A DNA stretch of 64,000 nucleotides from Takakia lepidozioides (taxonomy: Eukaryota; Streptophyta; Takakiopsida; Takakiales; Takakiaceae): the NCBI GenBank assembly GCA_030704615.1, contig CM060733.1, positions 7,128,001 through 7,192,000 on the forward strand, in the 5' to 3' direction. Each line of letters opens with the position of its first letter. Position 1 is the stretch's first letter. The notes beneath the pieces were generated by a model. It had not been told where the DNA came from, made no database searches, and was given only the letters and a program-made list of their open reading frames with translations. Position numbers and translations under genes: made by a program. Positions 11,941-24,435 of this stretch are shown here, piece after piece.

Positions 11941-12719
11941 ATGAAGCGAGACGTTTGTTGGCTGTCCCGCAAGGGAGAGCATTGTGGAACATCTTGCCTG
12001 CGCGGAGAATGGAGAACTGGGCTTATCCATTCAGCCTAGTCTATGGAGGGTTAAGGGGCATGATTCATGAAGCCCTAGAAAAAGTATAAAAACAACAACC
12101 CCAAAATCACCAAAGGAAAGAGCAAGGACAGAAGTGCCAGGCACATGAGCCAAATCGGCATCCAAACGAGCCGCCCAGGCTGCGCGCGGCCGCCTAGAGG
12201 CGGAAAGGGGGCAGCCAAGGACGTGGGGCCTCGCGGGGGCAGCGAGCTGCTTGGGAAAGATGCGCCCCCACGGAAGCACCTGCGGTAACTAATGGCCTTG
12301 TTTTCACCTAAAACCCTGGTAAAATAAATAATTATTATTGCGCCGCCGACTTTTTATTGTGGTTGCAGTTTAGGGTCATATGGCTAAAAAGGGTTTTCAC
12401 TATACTAAAAAAGAGGAGAAGCTTGGATCAATTTTGTGAGGTGCTTGTTACATACAAGTGTAAGGTTGCAATTGGGAGGAGTGCGCAAGATGGGTGATGA
12501 CAGTTTGCCAAGCTCATTTTTGCAAATGCTCGATGAAGATTTTCATTCTCCCTATGCTCTTGCCATTGCCGATACATCTGCTCCTCCTTCCATACTTGCA
12601 CATTGATTGCCATTGCGAACCTCCTTGCAACAATGGTCAGAGGCAACAAAGCACCGCGACCCGATGAAGATTGATATGTACGGTTGACATTATGGGAGCA
12701 TGTGGCATAGGGCTCCATA

Positions 12720-14345
12720 CATACTGCGTCAATTAGCCAAACATTGTGTCAATGGATGGCTTCTTATATACTACATGTAACGACCAATGAATATATGAAA
12801 ACATGCCTTTATGTGTGAAAATGAGAGTATGGTACATAAGCTGGTCTACTTTGTTGGCCAGTTCCATGTTGATTGCAAGGGTGGATGCCATTTGAGCTTG
12901 CGATGTCGGATTTCTATTCCGTAAGTTGGTATGGGTAGCCACTTGGATAATCAACACTCTCAAGTTGCAAGAAGTACAAAAAACATTGAGGTGAAATAAT
13001 GAGAGCACCTGGTGTGGGGATGTGAATTTTGTCAAACAACTATATTGGCCATTTCTATGTTGATTGCAAGGGTGGGCCCCATTTCAGCTTGCGATGTCGG
13101 ATTTCTATTCCGTAAGTTGGTATGGGTAGTCACCTGAATAAGAAACACTCTCAAGTTAAAAGAAGTACAAAAAACATTGAGGTGACATGAGAGCACCTGG
13201 TGTGGGGCTGTGAATTTTGTATTTCAGCTTGCGATGTCGGATTTCTATTCCGTAAGTTGGTATGGGTAGTCACCTGAATAAGAAACACTCTCTCAAGTTA
13301 AAAGAAGTACACAAAACATTGAGGTAAAACAATGAGAGCACCTGATGTGGGGCTGTGAATTTTGTCAAACAACTATGTTGGCCACTTCTATGTTGATTGC
13401 AAGGGTGGGCGCCATTTCAGCTTGCGATGTCGGATTTCTATTCCGTAAGTTGGTATGGGTAGCCACCTGGATAAGAAACACTCTTAAGTTGAAAGAAGTA
13501 CAAAAAACATTGAGGTGAAATAATGAGAGCACCTGGTGTAGGGTTGTGAATTTTGTCACACAACTAGGTTGGCCACTTCTATGTTGATTGCTAGGGTGGC
13601 CGCCATTTGAGGTCACGATGGCGGAATCCAATGAGGGCAGGTGGTATGGGTAGCTAGGTAGATAATGAACACTCTCTACTTAAAAGAATTGAAAAATATT
13701 TTTATGTGGTGAAATGGGAGCACTTGGTATGGGGCTGGCCATTTTGACAAACTTCTATGTTCGTCACTTCCATGTTGATTGCAAGGGTGACCGCCATTTG
13801 ATGTCACGATGGCGGAATCCAATGAGGTCAGGTGATATGGGTAGCTAGGTAGATAATGAACACTCTCTACTTAAAAGAATTGAAAAATATTTTTATGTGG
13901 TGAAATGGGAGCACCTGGTATGGGGCTGGCTATTTTGACAAACTTCTATGTTCGTCACTTCCATGTTGATTGCAAGGGTGGCCGCCATTTGAGCTCACAA
14001 TGGCGGAATCCAATGAGGGCAGGTGGTATGGGTAGCTAAGTAGATAATGAACACTCTCTAGTTGAAAGAATTGAAGAATATTTTTATGTGGTGAAATAGG
14101 AGCACCTGGTATGGGGCTAGCTATTTTGACCAACCTCTATGCTAACCACTTGTGTGTTCATTGGAAAAATAGGTGCCATACTTTGTCACGATGTCGGAAT
14201 TCAATGAGGGCTGTTGGTAGGGGTAGGTAGTTTGATCATGAACACATTCAAAGTTGAAAGAATACAAAATATTGTTTTGTGCTAAAATGGGAGCACCCGA
14301 CATAGGGCAGTACATTGTGTCAAATCACTATCCCACCTACCTCTA
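12720..14345. repeat. 191-bp tandem repeat array (about 8 units)
   Basis: A landmark of the form c/tATGTTGATTGCAAGGG recurs at 12865, 13056, 13389, 13580, 13771 and 13962, with a diverged copy at 14153. Every neighbouring interval is 191 bp except 13056-13389, where a shortened unit lacking about 50 bp sits (its internal landmark is at 13221). Each unit also carries a GATGTCGGATTTC or GATGGCGGAATCC block and a GAGCACCTGG block. Units 1-4 and 5-7 form two sequence subtypes. The array abuts the 3' side of the minus-strand Harbinger transposase and may be subterminal repeats of that element. Confidence 0.85.
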
Positions 14346-14550
14346 AGATATGGGTGCCTCTTGCATGTATATACTAAGTTTGAAACATGCTATTACACAT
14401 CTATCATGTGGAATCGGGAATAGTCAAGAAATCCGCAAAAATAGTGTCTCTCATAGCCTCACCCTCCCTTGCGGCGGCACGACCTTCTCGACGAATAGGC
14501 AATTGACCACAGAATCCAACATGGGGGTCAGGTAGAACTCCGTGTCATTC

Positions 14551-15724
14551 TCAAGGTACTGGCACTCCCATGAGTTGACAATAATTGTGAAGTACACAAC
14601 ATGCTATTGTTATCTTTGGGACACGACCAACTCTCGTATTCACCTTCTTCAGAATTCTCCACCTCCCCTTAAGCAAAGCAAAAGCATTCTCAATGGAGAC
14701 TCTGCCGGCATTCATTTGTCTATCAAACCTAACTTTATCTCGGTTACCATCAGGAGGTTTGAAGTTGCGCATGAGGTAAGTGCAGCTAGGATAGCCTGCA
14801 TCACCAAGTATGTAAGGTTGAATACGTCTCCCACCAACAACGACGACAGGCTCTTTTAGAATTGAGCGTGATCGAAGTTGCGCATAAATAGATGAAACTT
14901 GGAATTGACCTCCATCAGCTGTCCCTCCTGGCACAGAACAACAAACATTCCAAATATCTTATCCATGTCACATACGGCTTGGAGGACCACGGAGTTGGTG
15001 CTCTTCCTGCTACAATAATAGTCGGTACTGCAGTTACTCTCTTGCTGGGTTTCTCGTCCAAAAAGATATGGGTGCCATCTATGGAACCACAGACATTGGG
15101 AAATCCGCAAGCATCTTGAAACCCTGCAATAATCCTATGAAGTCGATCTCCATGTGGTATGGAGATATACTTTGAGAATAGTTTGTGTTCATCAATAAGT
15201 ACATTGACAACAATGTCAACATATTTTCTGATTGTCGATGCTCCAACACCAAACCTGTCAGCCATTTGGTTTGCACTTGTGCCATGGGCAAATCGATACA
15301 GGACAAGGCCAACAATCTTGCGAACCTCCAATGGTTGCCTTACAACCATGTAAGCACGTGACTTGATCCATGGTTCAAGCTCCATTACCAAGAACATGAA
15401 ACTTGCAAATGGCATTCGATACGCTTGAATGAATTTCCTATCCCTCATCTCGGAACTTGTATGCCATACCTCTCCCTCTATAATGTCCCAATGAGTGCAT
15501 TGTCGAGGCTCTTTCCACCAAGTTCTCCCAGGTTTGCTCTCTTCATAGGCCAACATTGCCCAAAGAATGGGAAGAGATCTTGACAAAAGACTTGATTCGT
15601 CCAATTTCGGAAGTATAAGAGTTGATTTTTTTTTTTTGGATTGATGGAAACGATGTGGGACACCCTCGTGGAACAAGAAGAGAACACAGAGTACAATAAC
15701 AAGTTCAACATCCTCCATGTTCAC
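14551..15724 (-). pseudogene. PIF/Harbinger (HARBI1-like) DDE transposase, broken
   Basis: The minus strand from Met at 15724 reads an N-terminal hydrophobic head, then a helix-turn-helix-like region (ADRFGVGASTIRKYVDIVV) and the first catalytic Asp in CGSIDGTHIFLDEKP. A frameshift near 15060 moves to another frame (YYCSRKSTNSVVLQAVCDMD). Near 14930 it moves again to a third frame: PGGTADGGQF (second Asp region), ILGDAGYPSCTYLMRNFKPP, and the third catalytic residue in GRVSIENAFALLKGRWRILK. This is the DDE_Tnp_4 domain of PIF/Harbinger transposases, which cut and paste DNA into TWA-type targets with a Myb-like partner. Length (about 390 residues) is normal. At least two frameshifts make it inactive. 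TIRs and the partner ORF were not identified. Confidence 0.85.
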
Positions 15725-15739
15725 CTACAAATCCTTCAC

Positions 15740-18250
15740 AAATTAATTGAGCCTCCAACCTAAAGCACCGTCCAACCAAAACCCCATACCCTAATCCTTA
15801 AACCCTAGCTTGCCTGGAGGTAATTCTCAAGCTCACCATATTTTATTGGCTAGTGAAACTAAATGGATTTTATTCATTAGTAACTCTTATCCCTCCTACG
15901 CCGTCCCGGGGGTAGAATTCCGTGCACATGTGCCCACCTGCCGGGGCTGCCCCCTTGGAAGCAGGGACCGCCCAGGCTGCAGCCGCTGGCGGGGCCCACC
16001 ACATCCAGCTGCCGCTTAGGATACAGCGAACTGCTCATGTGCCCGGGGCGAGAGCCGCTTGTTTTGTTGGCTCTCTTGTAGAGAGAGACTTTTGCGGAGA
16101 CATGCAAGTCAACGGAGAAAATGTGGTCAAAGTACCTTACACCGTGTCAAGGCGCTGATTGGTGCGTTGGGCTGAGTCATGCTCCGTAGTCTTATGTTGT
16201 GCCAAAGGAAAGCAAGAGAGCCAATTGCCGTTTGAGGCTTGTTTTGTTTTGTTTTGTAGTGTCGTTGAGATCTCCCAAACCACGAGGCTGCTTGGTGCCG
16301 TTGGAAAACCCTCGATGAGGAGGGTGCACTGGCTTGGTCTCATGATTTTTGGACCCACGGTGTGGGAGATATGGAATTTCAAGTACTTTGGTCTCTGGAA
16401 ATTCGGGAAAAATAGCAAAGTGGGCTTTCTTGGAGCAATGATTGGCCCTTCATGTGGGAGATTTGGAAGTTCAAGTACTTTTGGTCGCTGGAAATTCCTC
16501 AAAATAGCAAAGTGGATATATCAATATATGAAGCCTCGACATGGGAGATTGCAAAAATAGCAAAGTGGGCTTTGGTGGCACAATGACGTAATCTCCCAAA
16601 CTGCACAGTCTCTGGATGCATAGGGGATTGCACTTTGGCTTAGATGACATTCCACACTAGAGGTCGCACTTGGGCCTCTACATATATAGGAGACGCACTT
16701 GGATACATAGGAGATTGCACTTGGGCTTAGATGACAGTGGACATTTGGGCCTCTACACGGGAAATACACTTGGATACATAGAAGATTGCACTTGGGCTTA
16801 GATGGGCCTCGACAGAGGAGACACACTTGGATACATATGAAATTGCACTTGGACTTAGTTTTCAATTTTTCACACATGGGCCAACGGCACAGGTTACCCT
16901 AGAGGTCGAACTTGGGCCTCGACATAGGAGACACTCTTGGATACATAGGGGATTGCTCTTGGACTTAGCTGATAAGTTGCAGCTAATTAATTAATTAAAA
17001 ATAGCTACGACCGTCAAATTCAGCAATCTTAAGTATTTAAAAAAACACACACATGGATACGACCGCTAAAACAAGGCAATAATAGCTAATTAAAAAACAC
17101 AATAGGTGCGACTGCTGATATTCGGCGGTTGCGTATAATTTTCTTAAAACAAAATACACCAAAATTCAGAAATACACTGGACACTTGGGCCAACGGCACA
17201 GGCTACCCTAGTTATGCTCTAACCACACCGAGCTATTTATTGCATATGGGTTTACTACAGTATGGGTAGGATGATGGTAGATCCATTTTTAAACAGCGTT
17301 GGGAGAGAGTGGACGAGAGGTTGAGGTCTTTAGGGCTTGCCCCACTTGTAGTTAGGCTTGAATTGGGGAATTTTTTAGATAGTGTTAATCCTGAAAGGAC
17401 GATGCGACCCGTTTCAGGTGGCGTCGTTTTTTTTGTTTAGCTGCACACTGACCAGATGGTATCCGATAAAGGTGGGTATCAAAGCAAAGTTGCAGCTCGC
17501 CTTGTCAGTTGTTCAATGCACCTAAACGCCGTGTCATTTGGATTACTACAGCGCCGCCTATGATTTTCTATGTGTGTGAAAGTGCAGATTTTGTGTGGTG
17601 TACAGGTTTTGAGCTTGTTGACTATGTGCCGTGGCTCAATGAGCATCTGGGGCTAGGACACGTCTCCTGCCAAAACTAGTGGGCGGCATGTGGGGTTCCG
17701 GCTGGGCTCCGGTATGCTCCTGCATGTCCGCTCGCATGGACTGCGATAGCCAGGTCCTGACTATCGTGCTCTTCTCGCGTTTCCGCAAAGTGACATTTCT
17801 CTTTGTTGCCTTGGTCCCAAAAGCTATGGTGCCACAGTCTTTTATGGTGCTCATCCCTCATTAACTTAGCTGCGATGCGCGATGTTCTCTGCCTTGTAGT
17901 GCCATTGCAGACCTGCAGAGATGATGGGAGCACACAAGGCTCACCCTGGGCCGCATTTGCATTTACAAAGACAGTGGTTGTTTAGTTATAAGTTGCCCCT
18001 ACTATCTCCTGCATTTGTGTTTGCATTCAGGGCATGTGTGTGTGCTATGAACACTCCTTTATTCCTTGACACTCTCCTCAACCCTGCACCTATTGTCGTC
18101 CATGAATGTTAGTGAGCTCGAGGCAATCCTTGGTATTAGTAGCACCGCTCTACGTTCATCGCAACTTCTTAGTTAATAATTGCTATGGAACATTCATACT
18201 ATTCTAAGGTGGGGGATGGCTGCAGGGCATGATGGTGACCATGCGCAAGG
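15740..18250. other. Non-coding, repeat-rich interval
   Basis: No gene recognised. It contains a duplicated segment around 16365-16515 (gggagat..gga.ttcaagtac..tttggtc.ctggaaattc, twice), a diverged tandem array at 16640-16980, and a 23-base block, gggccaacggcacagg then taccctag, repeated at about 16877 and 17187. A GC-rich patch lies at 15900-16070. Confidence 0.5.
16640..16980. repeat. Diverged tandem repeats (about 70-120 bp units)
   Basis: A unit built from cttgggcct.gaca, ggaga.acacttggatacat and aggagattgcacttgggcttagatg recurs about four times with indels. No protein family fits its translations. Confidence 0.7.
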
Positions 18251-18252
18251 AG

Positions 18253-18374
18253 GTGCCGCACTGTGTACCACCACTGCCTTCGGAAGAACATAAGAAGGCG
18301 GCCGAAGTGCTAACCCATTGGGCATTGGTAGAACAACACTGTAGTGAGTACACAGTGCGGCACAGTGTACTCAC
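18253..18374. repeat. Nested inverted repeats / potential cruciform
   Basis: The 16-mer GTGCCGCACTGTGTAC at 18253-18268 has its perfect reverse complement at 18348-18363. That second copy lies inside a further near-palindrome at 18344-18374, whose ends GTGAGTACAC and GTGTACTCAC are perfect reverse complements. This looks like the end of a fold-back or MITE-like element. Confidence 0.75.
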
Positions 18375-18560
18375 TTGCTTTGCCCTGTCATGGTTTTAGT
18401 CATGGTTATCTAGAATTACCTACTTCTAGTTAACTAGGACATTTTAGATATTTATATTTATATTTTGTGTGTGGGGACTTCATTTGGTCTCACATGCCAA
18501 GTGAGGTGTCGAGCCTCACTTGGGACATGGGGATAGGTTTTCCCCTTGTGAGGATGGAGG

Positions 18561-18767
18561 AGGCTCATCTTCTTGTAGTTGAGCATCCATGAGCCTCTCT
18601 CACCTCCATAGCTCTAGGTATTGAGAGGGAGTGTGGTGGGGGCTTTGTAGGGTGGATTCCCTTAGCAAGGGTGCCCTTGGCTTGACTTAGTTTATGTGAT
18701 TGAGTGGATTCATGAGTGGAGGGTTTCCATTATGTTCACTTCCATTATCACTACAAGAAGATGAGCC
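18561..18767. repeat. 17-bp perfect inverted repeat
   Basis: GGCTCATCTTCTTGTAG at 18562-18578 and its exact reverse complement CTACAAGAAGATGAGCC at 18751-18767 are separated by 172 bases. Confidence 0.8.
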
Positions 18768-20370
18768 TTATGCTTGTGAGTGCGGAGTGTAAGGATAGTT
18801 TTGCACTTGTGTTGGTGTACACCAAGGAGTGAGAGAGCTAGGGAAAGCTTAGGTATCTCACAAGGCTTGCAAGGTGTTACAAGGGAGAGTGTGTTTGCAT
18901 TGCATCAAGGAGGTGGAGAGCTCAAGGAGAGAGCTCTTGAGTTACAAGACTTCGCAAGTATTGCAGGGAGAAAATCTTGTGTGTGTGGAAGCAAAAGGTT
19001 TGAAAATTTGAGAAGAAGGAGCGTCATCTCTTATATCTCAAGTGTTGTGACAACCATTTGCCAAGGAAGTGGCTTCTATGGTGAAAAGAATGCATTGAGG
19101 GTTTATAGAAGAATTATTATGCACCAAGGGTTTGAGAGCTTGGAAAAGAGCTCTTGCATCACAAGAGAAGCGTCTTGTGTGTGGAGAAGATAGACACTAG
19201 GGTTTCAAGAGCAAGCTCTAGTTGTTCATGGTATGAAAGAGAAGCCAAATAGCGGCACATGCTTGGGTTAGAAACACCATAGAAGGAGTACAACAAGGAT
19301 AGCCTGAGGAGCATTGAGTAGCTCAAGAGAAGCTAAGAAGTGGTTGTTTTATTCATGGTGAAATGAAGCCAAGTGGGGTTTCATTTGGTTGACAAACAAG
19401 CAAGCTAAGGCACTAGAAATGAGTGCTTTTGTTAGTCTATGAGTTTTGGATTGCTCTTGGTGAAGCAAGTGGTTGACCAAGCAAGTGGCGCATGTGTGGA
19501 GCATGCTTTCCAAGTGCGGCTTCCAACTTCAAGCTTGAGGAGAGCTAGAAGGTGAAGGGAACAAGTCATTCTTTTGTGTATGAGGTGATGCTTATGTGGA
19601 GCATGTTTTCAGCTCATTGAGGCTTCTATTTTCAAGCCTTGGAGAGCAAGAAGAAAGGAAAAGGGCTGATTTCCACTTAGGTGAAGGAAAAGCACTTGTA
19701 GAACATATGTTTGAGTTGGGGTTTCAACCTTAAGCTTGAGGAGAACACGACTCTTGAGCTAGTAAGTGAAGGGACTTGAATCTTCCTCTTTGCATGAGAT
19801 GGAGATGTATTGATACTTGGAGAAGCAACACATAGAAGCCAAGAATGGAGCATGTGTGTGGATGGCCAAAGGAGAGCACATGAATGAGTGCAAGACTTGG
19901 TTGCTTGTCAAATGAGGTAAAAAGCTTGATTCTTGAGCTCCAAAGCGAAGTGAAGCTTGTTGTGTGGCAAATGGATTGCTAGGTGAGATGGAATCAAGCT
20001 TGGTTGTGGGTTGAGGTAAAGAAGATCAAGGTAGTTTGCCTTGGTATTCCATAGAAGTCATGGATGCTTGAGGAGCAAGCATGAAGTTCTAGGAAGCCCA
20101 AACCCTAGCTTGGAATGCACAAACCCTAGCATGAGATGCACATGAAACCCTAGGTGGATGGGAACAGTCACCAAAGTGTGAGAACGGTCACCGTAGTCTA
20201 GGAACAGGCACCAAGGTGTGGGAACGATCACTATAGGCTGGGAAATAGTGATATATAAAGACAATATAGGGCTTTTGGAGGATTTTCAAGGGCCTTTTGG
20301 AGGATTGTTTGGGGGATCTTTGGGGTCCTTTGGGGAGCTTTTGGAAGACACTCTAAGGAGCTTTTGTAAG

Positions 20371-20765
20371 GCACTTTGAAGAGCTCTTGAAGAGGTATTC
20401 GGATGACTATTTGGAGGCCTATTTGCGGTCCTTGAAGGCCAAGTTTTGGCAAGTTTTTGGAGCCTTGGAAGGCTATGTGGAGGACCATTTGGGGTCTTTG
20501 AAGGCCAAGTTTTGGTAAGTTTTTGGAGCCTTTGGAAGGCTATGTGGATGACCATTTGGGGCCTTTGAAGGCCAATATTTGGCAAGTTTCTGGAGCCTTT
20601 GGAAGGTTGTTTGGAGGGCTGTTTGGGGTCCTTGGAGGCCGATATTTGGGAGCTTGAGGAGTCTTTGGCGACTTGTTGAAGGACTATTTGGGGTCCTTGA
20701 GGGCCGAGATTTGGCAGGCTCTTGGGGACTTGGTGTACTGTTTGGAGTACCATTGTCGAAGCTTT
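20371..20765. repeat. 66-bp tandem repeat array (about 6 units)
   Basis: The landmark ggcc(a/g)a occurs at 20437, 20503, 20570, 20637 and 20702, giving intervals of 66, 67, 67 and 65 bp, with one more diverged unit upstream. Units share aagttttggcaag, tttggagcctttgg and ggaccatttgggg. A Pro/Gln-rich ORF on the opposite strand is a by-product of the repeat. Confidence 0.85.
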
Positions 20766-21424
20766 GGGAGTCTTAGTGAAATTGTTTGAGAGACATCTTG
20801 AGGGATCTTAGAGAGTTATTTGAGAGATCCTTGAAAGGTCTTGTCTATTGCTTAAGCAAGAGAGTGTGGAGATAGGGTAGTGGGATGAGAGCATGTTGTG
20901 ATAGGAATTGCTTTAGTCTCTCTTCCTTGTAGTCTTTCACCCTCTCTGTAGGCCAAAACCTTTCCATAGGTGGAGGCAAGAGTCAGTCCGGGTTTGGGCT
21001 GGAGTGTCTTGCAAGAGCGACACTGTGGAGTGTTTTTGGTGTAGGGGAGTTACTGTTTTGATTTCCTTGTGCTTGGATCCCCTCCACACATGCATGCTTG
21101 ACTGTGCACCATGTTAGTTTTGTGTGGGCGCTTGTTTTCATAGGAGGTTGGTCCGGATTTGATCACCGGTCAATCCTAGAGCGTGTTGTCGATGGTGAGG
21201 CTGGGGTGATGACCAATTAGACCATCATTGTTCTCTTATGGTAAGGCTGGGTTGATGACCAGCAGACCATAGGAGTGCTTGCGGTGGATGCAGGTGCAGG
21301 TGTAGATTTATGTTATGAACCTAGTAGTCTAAGCCATAAGCTGCAACAGGTTCTCTACCCGATTACTTTGTGGAAAAGGGGATTAGAGACAGGTTTACAA
21401 ATGGTGTGGTTGTGAGTTTTCATC

Positions 21425-23487
21425 ATGGAGGTGCCACCAGTTGCTGAGGGGAGTGCCGGTACGAGCACCAGCGATACTAGTGGGTATACTAGACAAGGTG
21501 TGCGGTTTAGGCCACATTCACCTTCAGTGTCTTCTGAGGAAGGTTCAGACTCAGAGTTATGAGGATTCTCGCCGAGGGTGCAAGCCATTTCCGTGCCATT
21601 GTTGTGGGATACGATGGAGGAAATGTATGGAGCTACTAAGGGGCCACGTCGGTACTCTGGAGCTGTGGGCACCATCGAGCTTGATGATTTCATACAGGAG
21701 TTTGATAGTTGGTGTGATTTGCAGCAGATACGCAATCCACAACTGTTTACGCCTTTTATGGCGTGGAAGGGGCTGTTTCAGCACCTTGAGGGGCCGCATA
21801 TGAATGACTATCATGAGTTTAGGTGGGGAAATGAGGTGGAGATTGAGGAGTGACGACAATATTGGTCACCTGACTATGTCTCCATCACTAGAGGCACAAA
21901 GGCAGTGGCGACACCAGCAACGACACCAGCATCTCCAACTGCAAGTACTAGTAGTGGACAAGTAAAGATGGAGCTGGGAAATCCACTCAAGCTCCTGCTG
22001 CAGCACCAGCACCCGTGCCTGCCTTTAATCCAGTTGTGGAGTTCTTCGAGGAGTTGAGGAGAAACTACCAGGGGATAAGGACGGAGAAATTGCGGAGCTT
22101 GCAAGAGTTCCAGCGCAAGCCTACTGAGAGTTTGAGGGAGGCTTACACACGCATAAGGCGATTGATAAATGTAACCCAAGGGGTTACGGAAGCTCAAGCA
22201 GTCCAATTTTGGTATGGGATATTAAACAAGGAGCTGATGAGAAGGGTGCGGGATGTAACTCTCCTACAAGTGGACCAACCCACCTTAGCAAACGTGTTTT
22301 TGCTGGCAGAGCAGATAGAGCTCAATATGGTGGAGGAGCGAGTGGTCATGGTGGGGTTTGGTAAGGAGACACAACAAAGTGGGACTCCTAGCCAACAACA
22401 ACCACCACCCCAACTTGCTCAAGGCAACAAGGGGGCTCAGGCGAAGCCCATGGAAGGACAGAGAGGATCTCAATTGCAGAGGTCACTTCCTTCATTCTCA
22501 GGCCAACAACAGTTGGGTGTGACATGTTGGGATTGTGGAGGACCCCATGTTAAGAGAGATTGCCCGGAGAGATGCAAAGGGCCGGCACAGGCACAGCCTA
22601 CACAACTACAATGTGGGCATTGTGGCAAGTATGGGCATGAAGAGGCCCATTGTTATGACTTGCATCCTGAGCTACGACAAGGCCAGTTCCAAGGGAACAA
22701 TGGTGGCCGGGGACGAGGCAATGTAGTCCAGAGAGATAGAGGAGGCAGAGGTCGCGGTGGAGGTCATAACCAAAACCAAGGAGCACAAGGTCAAGGGCAA
22801 GGTCATGACCAAGGCATGGTGGATAGGCTTGCCCAGCTAGAGCAACGTCTTGCTACCATGGCCACTACTCATGTTGAGCCAGCTCTAAGGCTTGAGGTTC
22901 AAGCCCCACCTGCACAACCTCCTATGCCTAGGGAAGACCAGATTGGTATGGGCTTCCTGTGTAGAGCCGCACTTGCAAGACCATTGCATGTGGACTCGGT
23001 AGCTGCTGTCACTCGAGCAACAACGCGTGCTCCTGAGCCAAGAGGAGCGGATGTGAAATTTGATCCACAAAGGGGGGAAGCAAGTCGTCAGACAAGGCTT
23101 CCACAGTCCTTTACATTGGCTGAGACAAAGCCACCTACGCCATCAATGACACCTGCTCGCCCAAGTGTGTCAGAGGTAGAGCCACGAATACCATCGGGGA
23201 GAGTTGGTGTGGCTCGGGAAATGCCAGTGGGTGGTGCTGTAAAACAAGGTGCAGCCAGTACATTATTGGGGGCTGCTATGGCGGATTGCCAAGCTCCATT
23301 ATTTTCTGCAATGACGGGGATTCGGCCAACTGCTGTGTTCAGACTAGCAGCTAGATTCTGTGAGAGTGGTGATGCATCGGCACTATCTGCAGAGAGAGCA
23401 GATAAGGTGCAGTCTATGGATGCTTTGGATTCGAGGGTGAAGTCAGCCACAGCTGCGCCATGGCAAGCGGCAGCTGCAAGGTTGTAG
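21425..23487 (+). pseudogene. Gag of the methyltransferase-bearing element
   Basis: A short frame from Met at 21425 (MEVPPVAEGS) is soon closed. It is followed by a frame from about 21578 with a capsid-like head (ELDDFIQEFDSWCDLQQI, MAWKGLFQHLEG). A further shift near 22000 enters a 490-codon frame with the capsid core (FQRKPTESLREAYTRIRRLI, AVQFWYGILNKELMRRVRD). Two CCHC zinc knuckles follow: CWDCGGPHVKRDC (about 22530-22570) and CGHCGKYGHEEAHC (about 22613-22655), then an Arg/Gly/Gln-rich RNA-binding tail and a coiled segment (LAQLEQRLATM). The knuckles package the element RNA. The frame ends with TAG at 23485-23487, just before protease. Confidence 0.8.
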
Positions 23488-23639
23488 GAGTTGTCAGCTA
23501 GGCCAACCATTTGAGCGCAACATGGTGACTCCTGGGGTAGTCTTGGTGGACAATCAGGATGGAGTGTTTCAATTGGGTGGCCCAATCGGGAGGAGGTATA
23601 GGCCACTGCGGGTCTTGTTGGACTCAGGAGCACAGTGTC

Positions 23640-24435
23640 GAGCGGCTTTTATTCACCCATCCCTTCACTATCCGAGGTGGAAACTCCAAGATAGAAGAGT
23701 TGGATATCTCTAAGCACTCAGCCCGCTCAGAACAATCAGTCATGACCTACAGCTAGTGAATCATGGTTGTGCTTCCTATTTGTATTCCTTCTTGCTTTCA
23801 TGTTATCAATTTACCTTACTGTATATACTGAAGCATCAGATTGCTTCAGTATCCACCAAGTTCCATTCAATCATGCATTCATTCATTCCATAGCTTCTCT
23901 CATATCTCTCTACACAGTATGATTGTATTGATTGAGTATCAGATTAAGATTAATCAGGTATCAGGCCTCTGCCATAGTGTTCCTAATCTACCCTACAGTA
24001 TGATTCTACAGCTTGCATGAATTAAGCCTCAAACAAGTCATCATCTCCTCTTCACTGTTTCCGGTCTCCGTTTCGTCTCCTCTTTCCCTGACCAAGTCCC
24101 GCTCTCCAAGACGTGATCCCGTGAAGTGATGCCCCTCCTATTGCCGCCCTGCCTAATCTATCCGCAAGCTGTTCTAATCACCTAACTAACTAACTGTCAC
24201 CCCTGAAGTAGCACTTTCCCTCTGCAGATGTCATTCCCACACAGTCGTTCCCTGTCAATGAGAGCCGTTCCCTATGTACGCTGTGCCAGGCTGTGCCAAG
24301 CTGTGTCGAGCTGTGACTATGCCGAGCTGTGACTGGCTGTGTAAAGTTGTATCGGGCTGTGTCGGATTGTGTCGGACTATGTCGGCTGTGTTGGTCTGTG
24401 ACTGGCTGTGTCGGCTGTGGGCGGGCTGTGAGGCA
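23640..24435 (-). mobile_element. Insertion inside protease, ending in a 10-bp-period array
   Basis: This stretch breaks the protease reading and has no coding similarity. Its right part (24280-24432) is an array of decamers of the type GCTGTGTCGG. Read on the minus strand these become CACAGC-type decamers, closely resembling the array at 34091-34390 in the nested Tat-like element. I infer a 3' non-coding/LTR piece of a related element inserted in reverse. Exact edges and target duplication were not resolved. Confidence 0.5.
24280..24432 (-). repeat. Decamer array (GCTGTG-type)
   Basis: About 15 units of near-10-bp spacing, each centred on gctgtg (gctgtgccag, gctgtgccaa, gctgtgtcga, gctgtgtcgg and variants). 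It is the reverse-complement counterpart of the CACAG decamers at 34091-34390. Confidence 0.75.

Larger units (their letters stand above)
10782..12719. other. Non-coding interval upstream of pseudogene A
   Basis: No convincing gene. It holds a TC microsatellite (10925-10945), one arm of a dispersed fold-back repeat (11831-11940), and a GC-rich patch near 12150-12260. A minus-strand ORF at 12428-12718 contains a basic, Gln/Glu-rich segment that could be the tail of a Harbinger Myb-like ORF; this is too weak to call. Confidence 0.4.
18375..21424. other. Non-coding leader upstream of the methyltransferase-bearing element
   Basis: Three kilobases of GAAG/CTTG-rich sequence without a recognisable gene. 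By position it may include the 5' LTR and leader of the retroelement starting at 21425, but I could find neither a primer-binding site nor a matching 3' LTR. It holds an inverted repeat (18561-18767), a 66-bp tandem array (20371-20765) and a small imperfect direct repeat near 21195 and 21240 (gaggctggggtgatgacca / aaggctgggttgatgacca). Confidence 0.45.

Noticed and set aside
12428-12718. Myb-like accessory ORF of the Harbinger element
   Set aside because: Only a basic Gln/Glu-rich stretch is visible; no Myb tryptophans could be read.
12720-14345. A CRISPR-like array
   Set aside because: Units are 191 bp of near-continuous similarity with no short repeat/unique spacer structure, in a eukaryotic nuclear context.
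20286-20753. Pro/Gln-rich repeat protein on the minus strand
   Set aside because: It is the antisense reading of the 66-bp tandem array; open frames there follow from the repeat composition.
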